DNA from: Bacteroidales bacterium
Lineage (GTDB): Bacteria > Bacteroidota > Bacteroidia > Bacteroidales > TTA-H9
Length of the DNA: 43,667 nucleotides
Direction of reading: 5' to 3'
NCBI GenBank assembly: GCA_028689615.1
Contig: JAQVCV010000037.1
Location: 1 to 43,667 of the forward strand
This document shows, piece by piece, positions 1-8,259 of this stretch. Within the stretch, counting starts at the first letter, position 1, and every line of letters begins with the position of its first letter. The position numbers and the translations under genes are program-made. Under the pieces are notes generated by a model. The model did no database searches. It had not been told where the DNA came from and saw only the letters and a program-made list of their open reading frames with translations.

Positions 1-282
1 CAATGTTTGAATTGAAAAAAGATCCTCAGCTGCACCGATCTTGGAAGTAGCATGACGTTCGAAACTAAGCCGGGCATCTGTTTCCGACATACCACACCCG
101 TTGTCGGAAACCTGAATTAAAGTTCTGCCGGCATCTTTCAAAACAAGTTGAATGATGGTGGCTCCGGCATCAATTGAATTTTCGAGAAGCTCCTTCACCA
201 CCGAAGCGGGTCGCTGCACAACCTCTCCGGCAGCAATCTGGTTGGCTACATGGTCGGGAAGCAATCGGATAATATCAGCCAT
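1..282 (-). CDS. mutL: DNA mismatch repair protein MutL, N-terminal part (runs off the window)
   Basis: The first 94 residues of MutL are present; the rest lies beyond base 1. MutL links mismatch recognition by MutS to strand removal and is an ATPase of the GHKL fold. The ATP-site motifs are visible: [11 protein letters not shown] (residues 30-40, with catalytic-type Glu31 and Mg-binding Asn35), DNGCGM (60-65) and ERHATSKI (75-82). The start MADIIRLLP matches the usual MutL N-terminus. The gene follows the small membrane-protein gene by only 9 bases and is probably co-transcribed with it. Confidence 0.97.
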   Translation of the reverse strand, partial: MADIIRLLPDHVANQIAAGEVVQRPASVVKELLENSIDAGATIIQLVLKDAGRTLIQVSDNGCGMSETDARLSFERHATSKIGAAEDLFSIQTL

Positions 283-291
283 GCAAAAGGG

Positions 292-552
292 TCAGGTAAA
301 AAAAATAATGTAAAGCAACATCAACACAATCAGCACGTAGATCAGCATCCCGTTGCGGGCTTTCTTGCGTCGCGAATCATCGGCATCACCGTGCCATTTT
401 TCACGAATCTTTTCCTTAACCACAGAAGAACCATCAGGAGAATCGTCTGCCCTGTTGAGCCTTTGCTCTTGCTCTTCCTTCTTTGGATCGTAGTAAAGCG
501 GCTTGTAGTCAAACTGCCTGGGTTTGTTGAATTTCAAAAAAACTAACCGCAT
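292..552 (-). CDS. Small conserved-type membrane protein upstream of mutL
   Basis: An 86-residue protein with a charged, hydrophilic N-terminal two thirds (basic start RLVFLKFNKPRQFDYKP, then a KKEEQEQR stretch) and one C-terminal membrane segment, GMLIYVLIVLMLLYIIFFT (residues 68-86). The topology suggests a tail-anchored inner-membrane protein with its bulk in the cytoplasm. I recall similar small proteins beside mutL in other Bacteroidota, but no function is known to me. A TATCTTTG element lies upstream at 591-598 on the same strand. The open frame on the opposite strand is a shadow. Confidence 0.8.
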   Translation of the reverse strand: MRLVFLKFNKPRQFDYKPLYYDPKKEEQEQRLNRADDSPDGSSVVKEKIREKWHGDADDSRRKKARNGMLIYVLIVLMLLYIIFFT

Positions 553-590
553 TTGGCTTTTTATTTATGTTGAACCGTTTATTGTGGGTA

Positions 591-598
591 CAAAGATA
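591..598 (-). promoter_or_regulatory. Bacteroidota -7 element (TATCTTTG) for the 552-to-mutL unit
   Basis: Reading the minus strand, TATCTTTG fits the Bacteroidota TAnnTTTG consensus and lies 38 bases before the ATG at 552. I see no convincing TTTG element 17-23 bases further upstream, so this rests on the -7 box alone. Confidence 0.5.
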
Positions 599-663
599 CC
601 ATTTTTTAATGCAGGAGCAGATGAATACCAACACACACTGCCAGCCACACGGCCATTTTTTGA

Positions 664-671
664 TACCTTTG
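664..671 (+). promoter_or_regulatory. Bacteroidota -7 element (TACCTTTG) for the GroES-like/ABC cluster
   Basis: TACCTTTG lies 28 bases before the ATG at 700 and fits the TAnnTTTG consensus. No clear -33 TTTG is seen at the expected spacing. The 147-base gap shows no cobalamin or other riboswitch that I recognise. Confidence 0.5.
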
Positions 672-699
672 CAGGCAGTTATGCTCAGATAGTAAATAC

Positions 700-1077
700 A
701 TGAAGGCAGAAAAACTAAAAAATCTGGTTGTGGTGGGCGACAGGGTATTGATCAAGGCTCGCAGCCAGGATCAAACAACCCGAGGCGGGCTTCTGCTACC
801 ACCCGGCTACAGTGAGAAAGAAGAAGTTAAATACGGGTGGGTTATCAAAACCGGGCCCGGCTATCCCATTCCTCTCCCCTCCGATTCAAGCAACGAACCC
901 TGGAAAAAACAGGACGAAAACAGCCACTACCTGCCCCTTCAGGCTCAGGAAGGCGATCTGGCTGTTTTTCTTAAAAAAAATGCTATCGAGATAGCCATCG
1001 ACAACGAAAAATACTTCATCGTTGCTCACTCCTCTATCCTTTTGCTTGAACGCGATCCCGACCTTTTCAGCCGATGA
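700..1077 (+). CDS. Divergent GroES-like (Cpn10-fold) protein
   Basis: A 125-residue protein with the Cpn10 pattern: VVVGDRVLIKA near the N-terminus (GroES-like opening strand), then TTRGGLLLPP (about residues 26-35), where the hydrophobic triplet LLL sits where the GroEL-binding mobile loop of GroES has its IVL-type triplet, and a late EGDLAVFLKKNAIEIAIDNEKYFIV strand region (key residues EGD, FLKK, YFIV) matching the GroES core. It is longer than GroES (about 95 residues) because of a proline-rich insert, PGYPIPLPSDSSNEPW, and a following polar stretch. No groEL lies in the window. Its stop overlaps the next start (ATGA, 1074-1077), so it is translationally coupled to an ABC-importer lipoprotein gene. 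It could be a co-chaperonin paralogue or a repurposed Cpn10 fold. Confidence 0.85.
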   Translation: MKAEKLKNLVVVGDRVLIKARSQDQTTRGGLLLPPGYSEKEEVKYGWVIKTGPGYPIPLPSDSSNEPWKKQDENSHYLPLQAQEGDLAVFLKKNAIEIAIDNEKYFIVAHSSILLLERDPDLFSR

Positions 1078-2192
1078 AACTCAACACCCTGATTTTTGTT
1101 CTGCTCGTGGTTGCTGCCTCGTCGTGCTCTTCAGCTTCTGGTCCTGAAGAGGTTGTTGGTGAAACAAAAGCACGCCACGCGCAATGGTTTACAACCTCGG
1201 TAATCAACGGGTACCGGGTAGTAACGGTGCTCGATCCGTTTGACACAACCCGCCCGGCAACCCGATTGGTTCTCTACAACCGCGATTCGGTAAAACCCGG
1301 AAATTTGAAGGGTTACACTCCGGTGCCTGTTCCCCTTCAACGAGTTGCGGTAACCTCATCAACTGCCATAACCTTTGCAGAAAAGTGCGGCCACCTCGAT
1401 GCCGTGGTGAGCGTGAGCGATGCCGGCTTCGTGTTTAACCCGCGGGTGCGGCAGAAACTCCTAGTGGGACAAATAACCGAAGTGGCCCAGGGAACCGAGA
1501 TTTACTACGAAAAACTTTCAGCCTCAAACCCCGAAGCCATCTTTGTTTCCATGTTCGACGGTCAAAGTCTTGAACGAATCCACGACCTCGGGATCGTTGT
1601 AATCCCTTTTGCCGATTACCTCGAAACCACCCCGTTAGGAAGAGCTGAATGGGTCCGGTTCATCGGACTTTTCTTTAAAGAAGAGGAGCTCACCAACCAA
1701 TTGTTCGATTCCATTGCAATGCGTTACAACCACATCAAACAGTTGGCTGAAAAAGCGACAGACCGGCCTCAAATTTTCGACGGACTCCCTTTTGAAGGCA
1801 CTTGGTATGTATCGGGCGGACAAAGCTACATGGCAGCCATGTACCGCGACGCATCGGCTAACTATCTATGGAACAACGAACCAGGCAATGGCAGCGTTGT
1901 GATGGCCTACGAAAAGGTGTTTGCCCTTGCCGCAAAGGTACCCTGGTGGCGCATGGTAGTCAACATCCCCGACACCTTTACCACCCAAAGGTTGCTAAGC
2001 CTCGACGAGCGGTATGCACTCTTCGATGCCGTTAGCAAAGGAGGGGTAATCTGGAGCAACGCCGCCAACATCCCCTTATTCGAGTTGGGAGTTGCCGAAC
2101 CCGATAAAGTTTTGGCTGATTTGGTTAGCATTCTTCACCCCGGACTCCTTCCCAACCACAGGTGCAGTTACTATTTCATTTTAAAGCCATGA
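1074..2192 (+). CDS. ABC importer substrate-binding lipoprotein (iron-siderophore/cobalamin type)
   Basis: A 372-residue lipoprotein: the signal ends in lipobox AASSC with Cys18, so it should be anchored on the periplasmic side of the inner membrane. The body matches the BtuF/FecB (TroA-fold) family: VAVTSSTAITFAEKCG (key residues TSST, early domain), a LDAVVSVSD strand, then SNPEAIFVSMFDG and LGIVVIPFADYLE, which are characteristic of these two-lobe binding proteins. It delivers a chelated metal or corrinoid to the permease that follows. Its TGA stop overlaps the permease ATG (ATGA at 2189-2192). The exact ligand cannot be read from sequence; no TonB-dependent receptor is nearby. Confidence 0.9.
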   Translation: MKLNTLIFVLLVVAASSCSSASGPEEVVGETKARHAQWFTTSVINGYRVVTVLDPFDTTRPATRLVLYNRDSVKPGNLKGYTPVPVPLQRVAVTSSTAITFAEKCGHLDAVVSVSDAGFVFNPRVRQKLLVGQITEVAQGTEIYYEKLSASNPEAIFVSMFDGQSLERIHDLGIVVIPFADYLETTPLGRAEWVRFIGLFFKEEELTNQLFDSIAMRYNHIKQLAEKATDRPQIFDGLPFEGTWYVSGGQSYMAAMYRDASANYLWNNEPGNGSVVMAYEKVFALAAKVPWWRMVVNIPDTFTTQRLLSLDERYALFDAVSKGGVIWSNAANIPLFELGVAEPDKVLADLVSILHPGLLPNHRCSYYFILKP

Positions 2193-3238
2193 CAACCAGC
2201 CGATCGCTGCTCAAACGTCCCGTCACGCGGGTGGTGATGCTCCTTGCCGGGCTTCTGATTACCCTGATGCTGGTGGTGGTGAACCTGATGGTAGGCAGCA
2301 TCGAGATACCGTTCAACATATTGGTTGACAGCATAACTAATTCCAATACAGCCGATCCTGTTATCACTGCAATCCTGTTCAAGTTCAGGCTGCCGCAAGC
2401 CATTACTGCCCTCATGGCCGGCGCTTCCCTTTCGGTTGCAGGGCTTATGATGCAATCGTTGTTTAGAAACCCGCTTGCCGACCCCTCGATACTGGGGATC
2501 AGCAGTGGGGCCAGCCTCGGTGTGGCTTTGCTCATTTTAGGCGCAGGAGCCGGAAACGGGTCAGCCTTCCTGGCATCGGGCCTTGTGGGCGATTTGAGCA
2601 TCACCTTGGCAGCTCTTGCCGGAGCTATAACCGTTCTTTCTGTCATTATTTTCTTCTCCAGGTCGGTTCAAAGCCATGCCAACCTCTTGATTCTTGGAAT
2701 TATGATAGGCTACATCACTTTCTCGGCTGTTGGAATTCTCAAATACTACAGCCCGCGCGAATCGCTTCAACGATTCGTGATCTGGGGTTTGGGAAGTTTC
2801 GGCAATGTAAGCCCTTCGCGACTTTGGCTGTTTACCTCCCTCACCTCAGCAGGGCTGCTTGCCTCGTTTCTGATGGCAAAATCGTTAAACCTGATGCTCT
2901 TAGGTGAGCGTTACGCGTCAAACCTGGGGCTCAACATCAGGCATGCCCGTTTCTTCATTATTCTGATTTCGGGTTTTCTAACGGCAGTGGTCACAGCCTG
3001 GTGCGGCCCTGTTGCCTTCATCGGTCTGGCCGTACCCCACCTCACCCGCAACCTGTTGCTCACCTCCTCGCATCACATTCTGTTGCCGGCCTCCGCCCTG
3101 TTTGGGTCGTTGTTGGCCCTGATGTGCAATTTAGCAGCCCGCTTGCCTGTTTTCGACGGAACCCTGCCTATCAGTGCAGTTACCGCGCTGGTAGGGGCTC
3201 CTGTAGTGATCTGGCTCATTTTTAAAGGAAACCGGTAA
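2189..3238 (+). CDS. ABC importer permease, FecCD/BtuC family
   Basis: A 349-residue polytopic membrane protein with the family's marker regions: a first membrane helix followed by GSIEIPF, then FRLPQAITALMAGASLS, GLMMQSLFRNPLADP and LGISSGASLG in the usual order, plus WGLGSFGNVS and the late CGPVAFIGLAVPHLTR segment that contacts the ATPase. It forms the transmembrane channel of the importer. I chose the ATG at 2189, which gives an ATGA overlap with the binding-protein gene; an earlier in-frame start at 2162 would add nine residues inside that gene. Ends 5 bases before the ATPase gene. Confidence 0.94.
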   Translation: MTTSRSLLKRPVTRVVMLLAGLLITLMLVVVNLMVGSIEIPFNILVDSITNSNTADPVITAILFKFRLPQAITALMAGASLSVAGLMMQSLFRNPLADPSILGISSGASLGVALLILGAGAGNGSAFLASGLVGDLSITLAALAGAITVLSVIIFFSRSVQSHANLLILGIMIGYITFSAVGILKYYSPRESLQRFVIWGLGSFGNVSPSRLWLFTSLTSAGLLASFLMAKSLNLMLLGERYASNLGLNIRHARFFIILISGFLTAVVTAWCGPVAFIGLAVPHLTRNLLLTSSHHILLPASALFGSLLALMCNLAARLPVFDGTLPISAVTALVGAPVVIWLIFKGNR

Positions 3239-3243
3239 AAAAG

Positions 3244-4278
3244 ATGCTGAACGAATTGAGAACCACCCTCACTACCCACAACCTCGAAATTGGCTATCGC
3301 AAGTCAGGTTCAGCAGGTTCGCTTCAAAAGAATCTACAGATTGCCCTTCGTTCAGGGCAGCTCATTGCTTTAATCGGGCCCAACGGATCAGGGAAATCAA
3401 CCTTGCTCAGAACGCTGGCAGGATTTGAACACCCTTTATCGGGCGAGGTTCACCTTTTTGGAAAACCCGCAAACCACTATTCGCGAAACGAATGGGCCCG
3501 CCTGGTAAGCGTTGTGCTTACCGAATTGCCGCACGCCGATAAACTCACTGTGAGCGACCTCGTTGCAGCAGGAAGAAGTCCCTACACCGGATTCGGGGGC
3601 AGACTCAACGGCGCCGACCGCAGGAAAATAAGCGACGCCTTGAAAGCCTCGGGCATTATCCATCTTAAAAACCAATACATCAACCAATTGAGCGATGGCG
3701 AAAAGCAAAGAGCCCTGATTGCTAAATCGCTGGCGCAGGACACACCGGTGATTTTACTCGACGAGCCTGCTGCATTCCTCGATTTCCCGGGAAGAATAAG
3801 AATGATGCATCTGCTCAAGCAGTTAACACGCGAGCGCCAAAAATCGATCCTCATCACCACCCACGACATCAACCTGGCATTGCAACACGCCGACCAACTC
3901 TGGCTTGTAAGCCAAAACAAACCCCTGCTGGCCGGCATCCCCGAAATGTTGGCACTCGATGGAAGCCTCGGAACTTATTTCAACGGTCAGCAAGTTGATT
4001 TTGATGCAACTACAGGCAAATTCCTCATCGACGAAACTCCGACAACCACGGTCAACCTCCACGCGACAGAACCCTTGGCATTCTGGCTTACGCAAGCACT
4101 TAACAGAAACCAGGTATCTGTAACCAAAGCAACACCAACACCGTATCTGATCAAGGCAACCACTTTATACGAATCGGTTGAGTTGTGGAACCAAAACGAA
4201 AACCGACTTGTTAAACAGTGGGATACCGCGACCCAATTCATTGAACATTTGACCATTGATTTGTTTAGTAAACCATGA
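3244..4278 (+). CDS. ABC importer ATP-binding protein, FecE/BtuD family, with C-terminal extension
   Basis: A 344-residue ATPase of the iron-siderophore/cobalamin class. Visible motifs: Walker A GPNGSGKST (residues 45-53), signature LSDGEKQ (149-155), Walker B VILLDEP (169-175) and the switch His207 (ITTHD). The signature is LSDGE rather than LSGGE, a common variant in this subfamily. The core ends near residue 255; about 90 further residues form a C-terminal extension not found in BtuD, with no motif I recognise. It powers the permease encoded just upstream. The stop codon overlaps the next start (ATGA at 4275-4278), so the secreted protein that follows is probably translated in a coupled way. 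Confidence 0.94.
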   Translation: MLNELRTTLTTHNLEIGYRKSGSAGSLQKNLQIALRSGQLIALIGPNGSGKSTLLRTLAGFEHPLSGEVHLFGKPANHYSRNEWARLVSVVLTELPHADKLTVSDLVAAGRSPYTGFGGRLNGADRRKISDALKASGIIHLKNQYINQLSDGEKQRALIAKSLAQDTPVILLDEPAAFLDFPGRIRMMHLLKQLTRERQKSILITTHDINLALQHADQLWLVSQNKPLLAGIPEMLALDGSLGTYFNGQQVDFDATTGKFLIDETPTTTVNLHATEPLAFWLTQALNRNQVSVTKATPTPYLIKATTLYESVELWNQNENRLVKQWDTATQFIEHLTIDLFSKP

Positions 4279-5732
4279 AAAAAAATCTTATTCTACTTTT
4301 CGCCCTGCTCCTTTCCGGCATCGCCAATGCATCCGATTTTGTTTTAGATGGCTATTTCAACGATTGGGAAAACTGTAAGAGCGTTTTCACCGACAGCAGG
4401 AATGAGTCGGATGATGTAGATTTCATCAGCATGAGTTTTCGCGCCGACAGTGATTGGCTTTACATCAAATTGGTACTCGACAGGCCCGTCGTTTTGAATG
4501 AAAACAACAACATCTACCTTGAAATAGACACCGACAACAATCCCCTCACAGGCTATAGAGTATCGGGTATTGGAGCAGAAATGGGTTGGAATTTCGGAGC
4601 CAGATACGGCTACTACAACCTGACAGAGAAAGCCAGAACACTTACCCATAAAAACATCGAACTCTACGCCCTTCCTACCCATGCCAGCCGCGAATTCGAG
4701 ATAGCCATCGGGCGAAAAGTGCTCCCCGATGGAACAACACCGTTGTTCAACAGCGATACCATCCACGTTTTGTTCTGGAACCGAAAAGACGGAGGAGATC
4801 TGATGCCCGATGGTGGCAAAGTATTCAGTTACGTAATGAAACCCTGCCCCGCTGTAAAATCAGAATTACCGAACCTGAAACGAGCCGACAGTACCGACCT
4901 GAGGGTGATGACCTACAACACCTTCATCAATGGAATCAGCGATCCGGAACGGATGCCGGCCTTTGAACGAATCTTCAAAGCAACCAACCCCGATCTCATT
5001 ACACTAAACGAATGCTGGAAAGTAAATCCCCAAACAGTTCAATCGTTGCTAAACCTGTGGCTTCCGCTCCCCGAAAAGCAATCGTGGCAGGTTGCGAAAA
5101 CCGACGAGGGCAACATTACTTGCAGTCGCTACCCCATTCTTGATTCAGAAAACGTTTATAAAGATCACCGCATTTCTGCCGTACTTGTGCAAACAAACAA
5201 CTCACCAACCGGCGAAATCATGGTAATCAACTGCCATTTCACCTGCTGCCACGCCGATAATGTGCGGCAGGAGGAAGCCGATGCCCTCATAGCCTTTCTA
5301 CGCGATTTGTATAAAGGAAAAAAGAAGATGAAAATAAAACCCGGAACACCCTTCTTTTTAGCCGGCGACCTGAACCTGGTGGGGAAAGAACAGCAGCTCC
5401 TGACTTTGCTTCACGGCGACATTGCCAATCAGAAAAAATTTGGGAAGAACTTTCAGCCCGACAACGGGAAAGCCCCCCTTACTGATTTGGTTTCAGAAGT
5501 GATTGGCAGAAGAATGGCATACACCTGGCGCGATCCAGAAAAGACTTTTTCACCCAGCAGGCTCGATTACATTCTTTATCCTGCTTCCAAGATTCAAATA
5601 AGAAAAGCATTCACGCTTCAAACAGAGATTTTGCCCGAAATCTGGCTCCTCGATCAAAATCTAAAGGCCAACGACACCCGGCAAGCATCAGACCACCTGC
5701 CACGTGTAGCCGATTTTAGGTTTGTGAGGTAA
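4275..5732 (+). CDS. Secreted endonuclease/exonuclease/phosphatase-fold protein with N-terminal beta-sandwich
   Basis: A 485-residue protein with a signal peptide (residues 1-19, ending IANA). Residues about 20-190 look like a DOMON/CBM9-type beta-sandwich: DFVLDGYFNDW, then DWLYIKLVLD, IYLEIDTDNNPLTGY and a late DTIHVLFWNRKDGGD. Residues about 207-485 form the EEP domain: LRVMTYNTF (Asn215), LITLNECW (metal-binding Glu246), NCHFTCCHAD, FFLAGDLNLVG and the final SDHLPRVADF with the catalytic Asp-His. EEP proteins cleave phosphodiesters in nucleic acids, sphingomyelin or phosphoinositides; the substrate here is unknown. A periplasmic or outer-surface location is expected. Coupled to the ABC ATPase gene by an ATGA overlap. 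Confidence 0.85.
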   Translation: MKKNLILLFALLLSGIANASDFVLDGYFNDWENCKSVFTDSRNESDDVDFISMSFRADSDWLYIKLVLDRPVVLNENNNIYLEIDTDNNPLTGYRVSGIGAEMGWNFGARYGYYNLTEKARTLTHKNIELYALPTHASREFEIAIGRKVLPDGTTPLFNSDTIHVLFWNRKDGGDLMPDGGKVFSYVMKPCPAVKSELPNLKRADSTDLRVMTYNTFINGISDPERMPAFERIFKATNPDLITLNECWKVNPQTVQSLLNLWLPLPEKQSWQVAKTDEGNITCSRYPILDSENVYKDHRISAVLVQTNNSPTGEIMVINCHFTCCHADNVRQEEADALIAFLRDLYKGKKKMKIKPGTPFFLAGDLNLVGKEQQLLTLLHGDIANQKKFGKNFQPDNGKAPLTDLVSEVIGRRMAYTWRDPEKTFSPSRLDYILYPASKIQIRKAFTLQTEILPEIWLLDQNLKANDTRQASDHLPRVADFRFVR

Positions 5733-5761
5733 TAGATAACTGTTATAATGTAAAGCCTACA

Positions 5762-7393
5762 ATGAGAAAAAAAATACTACAAATGGCCACAATACTGATG
5801 GTAACCAGTTGCTCACAACCTGAAAACATCGACTTACTGGTAACCAATGGCATCATCTATACTGCCGATTCAGCCTTTACCGTGGTGTCGCAAATGGCCG
5901 TGCACAACGGGATAATAGTAGCCACCGGCAACAACCTCGCAAAAAAATACAAGGCCTCCGAAATTCTCGATGCCCAAGGTATGACCCTTGTTCCCGGATT
6001 GATTGATGCGCACTGTCACTTTACTGGTTACGGAGAGGGACTGATCAGGTGGGCCGATCTGAAAAACACGGGATCGTGGACAGAAGCAATCGATCGTGTT
6101 AAGCAATTTGGCGAGCAAAACCCCGACTCCTGGCTGTTGGGGCGCGGGTGGGATCAGAACCTCTGGCCCCTGAAAGAATTCCCCGACAACACCCTGCTGG
6201 ACGATCGTTTTGGCAATATCCCCGTTGCACTTACACGCATCGACGGGCATGCCATGGTAGCAAACACAGCCGCCCTGAAACTCGCCGGCATTGATGCCTC
6301 AACCCAGGTTGATGGTGGCGAAATCAAACTTTCGAACGGAAAACCCACAGGATTGCTTCTCGACAATGCCATGGATTTGGTTTACAAGGCCATTCCGCAA
6401 CTCACCTCCAAACAGCGATGCGACGGACTGATGGCCGCCCAGGCCAATTGCCTCTCCGTTGGATTGACGGCTGTGGCCGATGCAGGCCTTGAATACGACG
6501 AAGTAATGCGGATTGATTCCTTACAAAAAAATGGAAAAATCCACATGAGAGTCAATACCTGGCTCAGCCCGAGTAACGAGAATTACAGCCTTTTGATACA
6601 AAAAGGGCCCTTGAAAGAACCCTTACTTCAGATCACAGCAATCAAGCTGTATGCTGACGGGGCTCTGGGGTCGCGCGGAGCACTGCTTCTGAAGCCCTAT
6701 TCCGATGATTCAAACAATCACGGAATTGCAACTTACGATAGAAACTATTTTGCTAAATGGGCTGATGTTGCCCTGCAAAACAACTTCCAATTGTGTGTAC
6801 ATGCCATTGGCGACTCGGCCAACCGAATGATACTTCACGTCTTCGCTGAGAAACTCGGTGGAAAAAACGACCTTCGCTGGCGCATCGAACATGCACAGGT
6901 AATTGATTCTGCAGACTTTGATGTGTTTCGCCAATTCTGCATCATCCCATCCATGCAACCCACCCATGCCACCAGCGACATGAACTGGGCATGCAACCGA
7001 CTGGGGAACAGGATAATCAACGCTTATGCTCTTCGCCGGTTGCTGGAACAAAACGGCTGGATGCCCCTGGGAACCGATTTCCCAATTGAAAACATCAACC
7101 CGTTTTATACTTTTTACGCTGCCGTGGCCAGAAAAGACTTAAACGGACAACCTTCTGAAGGCTTCCAAATGACCGATGCCCTCACCCGCGAACAAGCCCT
7201 GATGGGCATGACCCTTTGGGCCGCCAGAAGCCTTTTCACCGAACAATGGAACGGAAGCCTCGAGCCAGGCAAAAAAGCAGATTTCGTGCTGATTGATCGC
7301 GATATTATGAAAGTCAACGAAACCGAACTGCCCAATACTTCCGTTCTGGCAACATACATCGACGGGAAAAAAGTTTACCTCAAGGAAGAATGA
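5762..7393 (+). CDS. Amidohydrolase-superfamily lipoprotein (YtcJ-like)
   Basis: A 543-residue metal-dependent hydrolase. The N-terminus is a lipoprotein signal with Cys17 (VTSC). The body starts LLVTNGIIYTADS and reaches VPGLIDAHCHFTGYG, where His-x-His is the first metal-ligand motif of the TIM barrel. Later landmarks are RVDGHAMVANTAAL-like segment (here RIDGHAMVANTAALKL), KLYADGALGSRGA, QLCVHAIGDSANR and RIEHAQV, all characteristic of YtcJ-type amidohydrolases, and a C-terminal PGKKADFVLIDRD. Members hydrolyse C-N bonds in N-substituted amides or amidines, but the substrate is not predictable. It starts 29 bases after the EEP gene and may belong to the same transcript. Its stop is 3 bases from the end of the convergent gene at 7397. 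Confidence 0.9.
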   Translation: MRKKILQMATILMVTSCSQPENIDLLVTNGIIYTADSAFTVVSQMAVHNGIIVATGNNLAKKYKASEILDAQGMTLVPGLIDAHCHFTGYGEGLIRWADLKNTGSWTEAIDRVKQFGEQNPDSWLLGRGWDQNLWPLKEFPDNTLLDDRFGNIPVALTRIDGHAMVANTAALKLAGIDASTQVDGGEIKLSNGKPTGLLLDNAMDLVYKAIPQLTSKQRCDGLMAAQANCLSVGLTAVADAGLEYDEVMRIDSLQKNGKIHMRVNTWLSPSNENYSLLIQKGPLKEPLLQITAIKLYADGALGSRGALLLKPYSDDSNNHGIATYDRNYFAKWADVALQNNFQLCVHAIGDSANRMILHVFAEKLGGKNDLRWRIEHAQVIDSADFDVFRQFCIIPSMQPTHATSDMNWACNRLGNRIINAYALRRLLEQNGWMPLGTDFPIENINPFYTFYAAVARKDLNGQPSEGFQMTDALTREQALMGMTLWAARSLFTEQWNGSLEPGKKADFVLIDRDIMKVNETELPNTSVLATYIDGKKVYLKEE

Positions 7394-7396
7394 GGA

Positions 7397-8167
7397 CTAA
7401 TCGTCGTCATGCTCTTCTGTTGCTAAGCTTGAAACTTCTGAAGCTGGCTTCTGCCTCAATACCGAGATTAGAAACTGCCCCAGATCAAGCGCTATTTCGT
7501 CAATCCTGCCGGTATTGAAACTTATACCTATTTGCCCGGGAGGCATCATGGCACCCCCGCCTACTCCAAAACCTGACAGCGAAAACCAAATAGGGCCTCT
7601 CCCCTCTTTCCCCATGACCCACCTGGTTGCCCCGGTAAACCCGCCTACAGAAATACGAACTTCCTCTCCTGCCCTGTTTTGATAAGCCAGATATTCCAAT
7701 GGGAACAAGGTAAGCTTTTCACCATTGAATTTAAATCGCTTTCCCTTCTTCTCATGGTTCAGGGAACCTACAACATAAATCATGTTTTCAGGGACACCAG
7801 CTTTCAGCATTTCCAACTGATTTGGGTTCAGGTAAAAAACAGTAACGATTGCCGTTGTGAGATGGCTGGTATCAGTATAAGAAGTATCAACTCTGAAGCA
7901 ATTTGCACCAAAATCATTGGCAGTTGCCTTAAAATCAGAAAACAGATCGGCAAGCGACTCTCGTGAAGTATTGTGACAATCCCCTTCAAGTTTGGCAATA
8001 GCGGTAAAACCAGACACGTCAACAAGTTTGGAAACGAAATGGAAATCATCACTGATGTTTTTGTTATCGGTTTCCAAATAACGTTCGGCCACCCTGACCC
8101 GCTGAGCATTTATAGCAGGGTTGATAAAAAGAAGAACTGCAACAAAGCCAAAAGCCATTGCTTTCAT
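7397..8167 (-). CDS. Secreted protein of unknown function
   Basis: A 256-residue protein with a signal peptide (AMAFGFVAVLLFINPAINAQ) and no domain that I recognise. The middle region is mixed alpha/beta (HFVSKLVDVSGFTAIAKLEG); the stretch SLADLFSDFKATANDFGANCFRVD, with a single Cys, is the most distinctive. After about residue 170 it is rich in glycine and hydrophobic residues (VGGFTGATRW, SLSGFGVGGGAMMPPGQIG). The C-terminus is acidic (EEHDDD). I chose the ATG at 8167; a TTG two codons upstream is possible. It is convergent with the amidohydrolase gene and probably has its own promoter, as a terminator-like hairpin separates it from yebC. Confidence 0.75.
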   Translation of the reverse strand: MKAMAFGFVAVLLFINPAINAQRVRVAERYLETDNKNISDDFHFVSKLVDVSGFTAIAKLEGDCHNTSRESLADLFSDFKATANDFGANCFRVDTSYTDTSHLTTAIVTVFYLNPNQLEMLKAGVPENMIYVVGSLNHEKKGKRFKFNGEKLTLFPLEYLAYQNRAGEEVRISVGGFTGATRWVMGKEGRGPIWFSLSGFGVGGGAMMPPGQIGISFNTGRIDEIALDLGQFLISVLRQKPASEVSSLATEEHDDD

Positions 8168-8194
8168 TTTCAAAAAATTTAAGGTTGATAAAAA

Positions 8195-8230
8195 AAAGAG
8201 GAGGTCACAATTAAAAAATTATAGCCTCCC
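8195..8230 (-). terminator. Possible terminator after yebC
   Basis: On the minus strand a GGAGG-type stem (8200-8205 pairing with 8224-8229) is followed by an unbroken T run. The loop is long and AT-rich, so the call is moderate. Confidence 0.45.
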
Positions 8231-8259
8231 ATTATTCAGTCTGAGTCTGTTATGATGAA

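Noticed and set aside
553-699. Cobalamin riboswitch ahead of the ABC importer cluster
   Set aside because: The gap is only 147 bases and I see no B12-box-like sequence; a promoter box explains it better.
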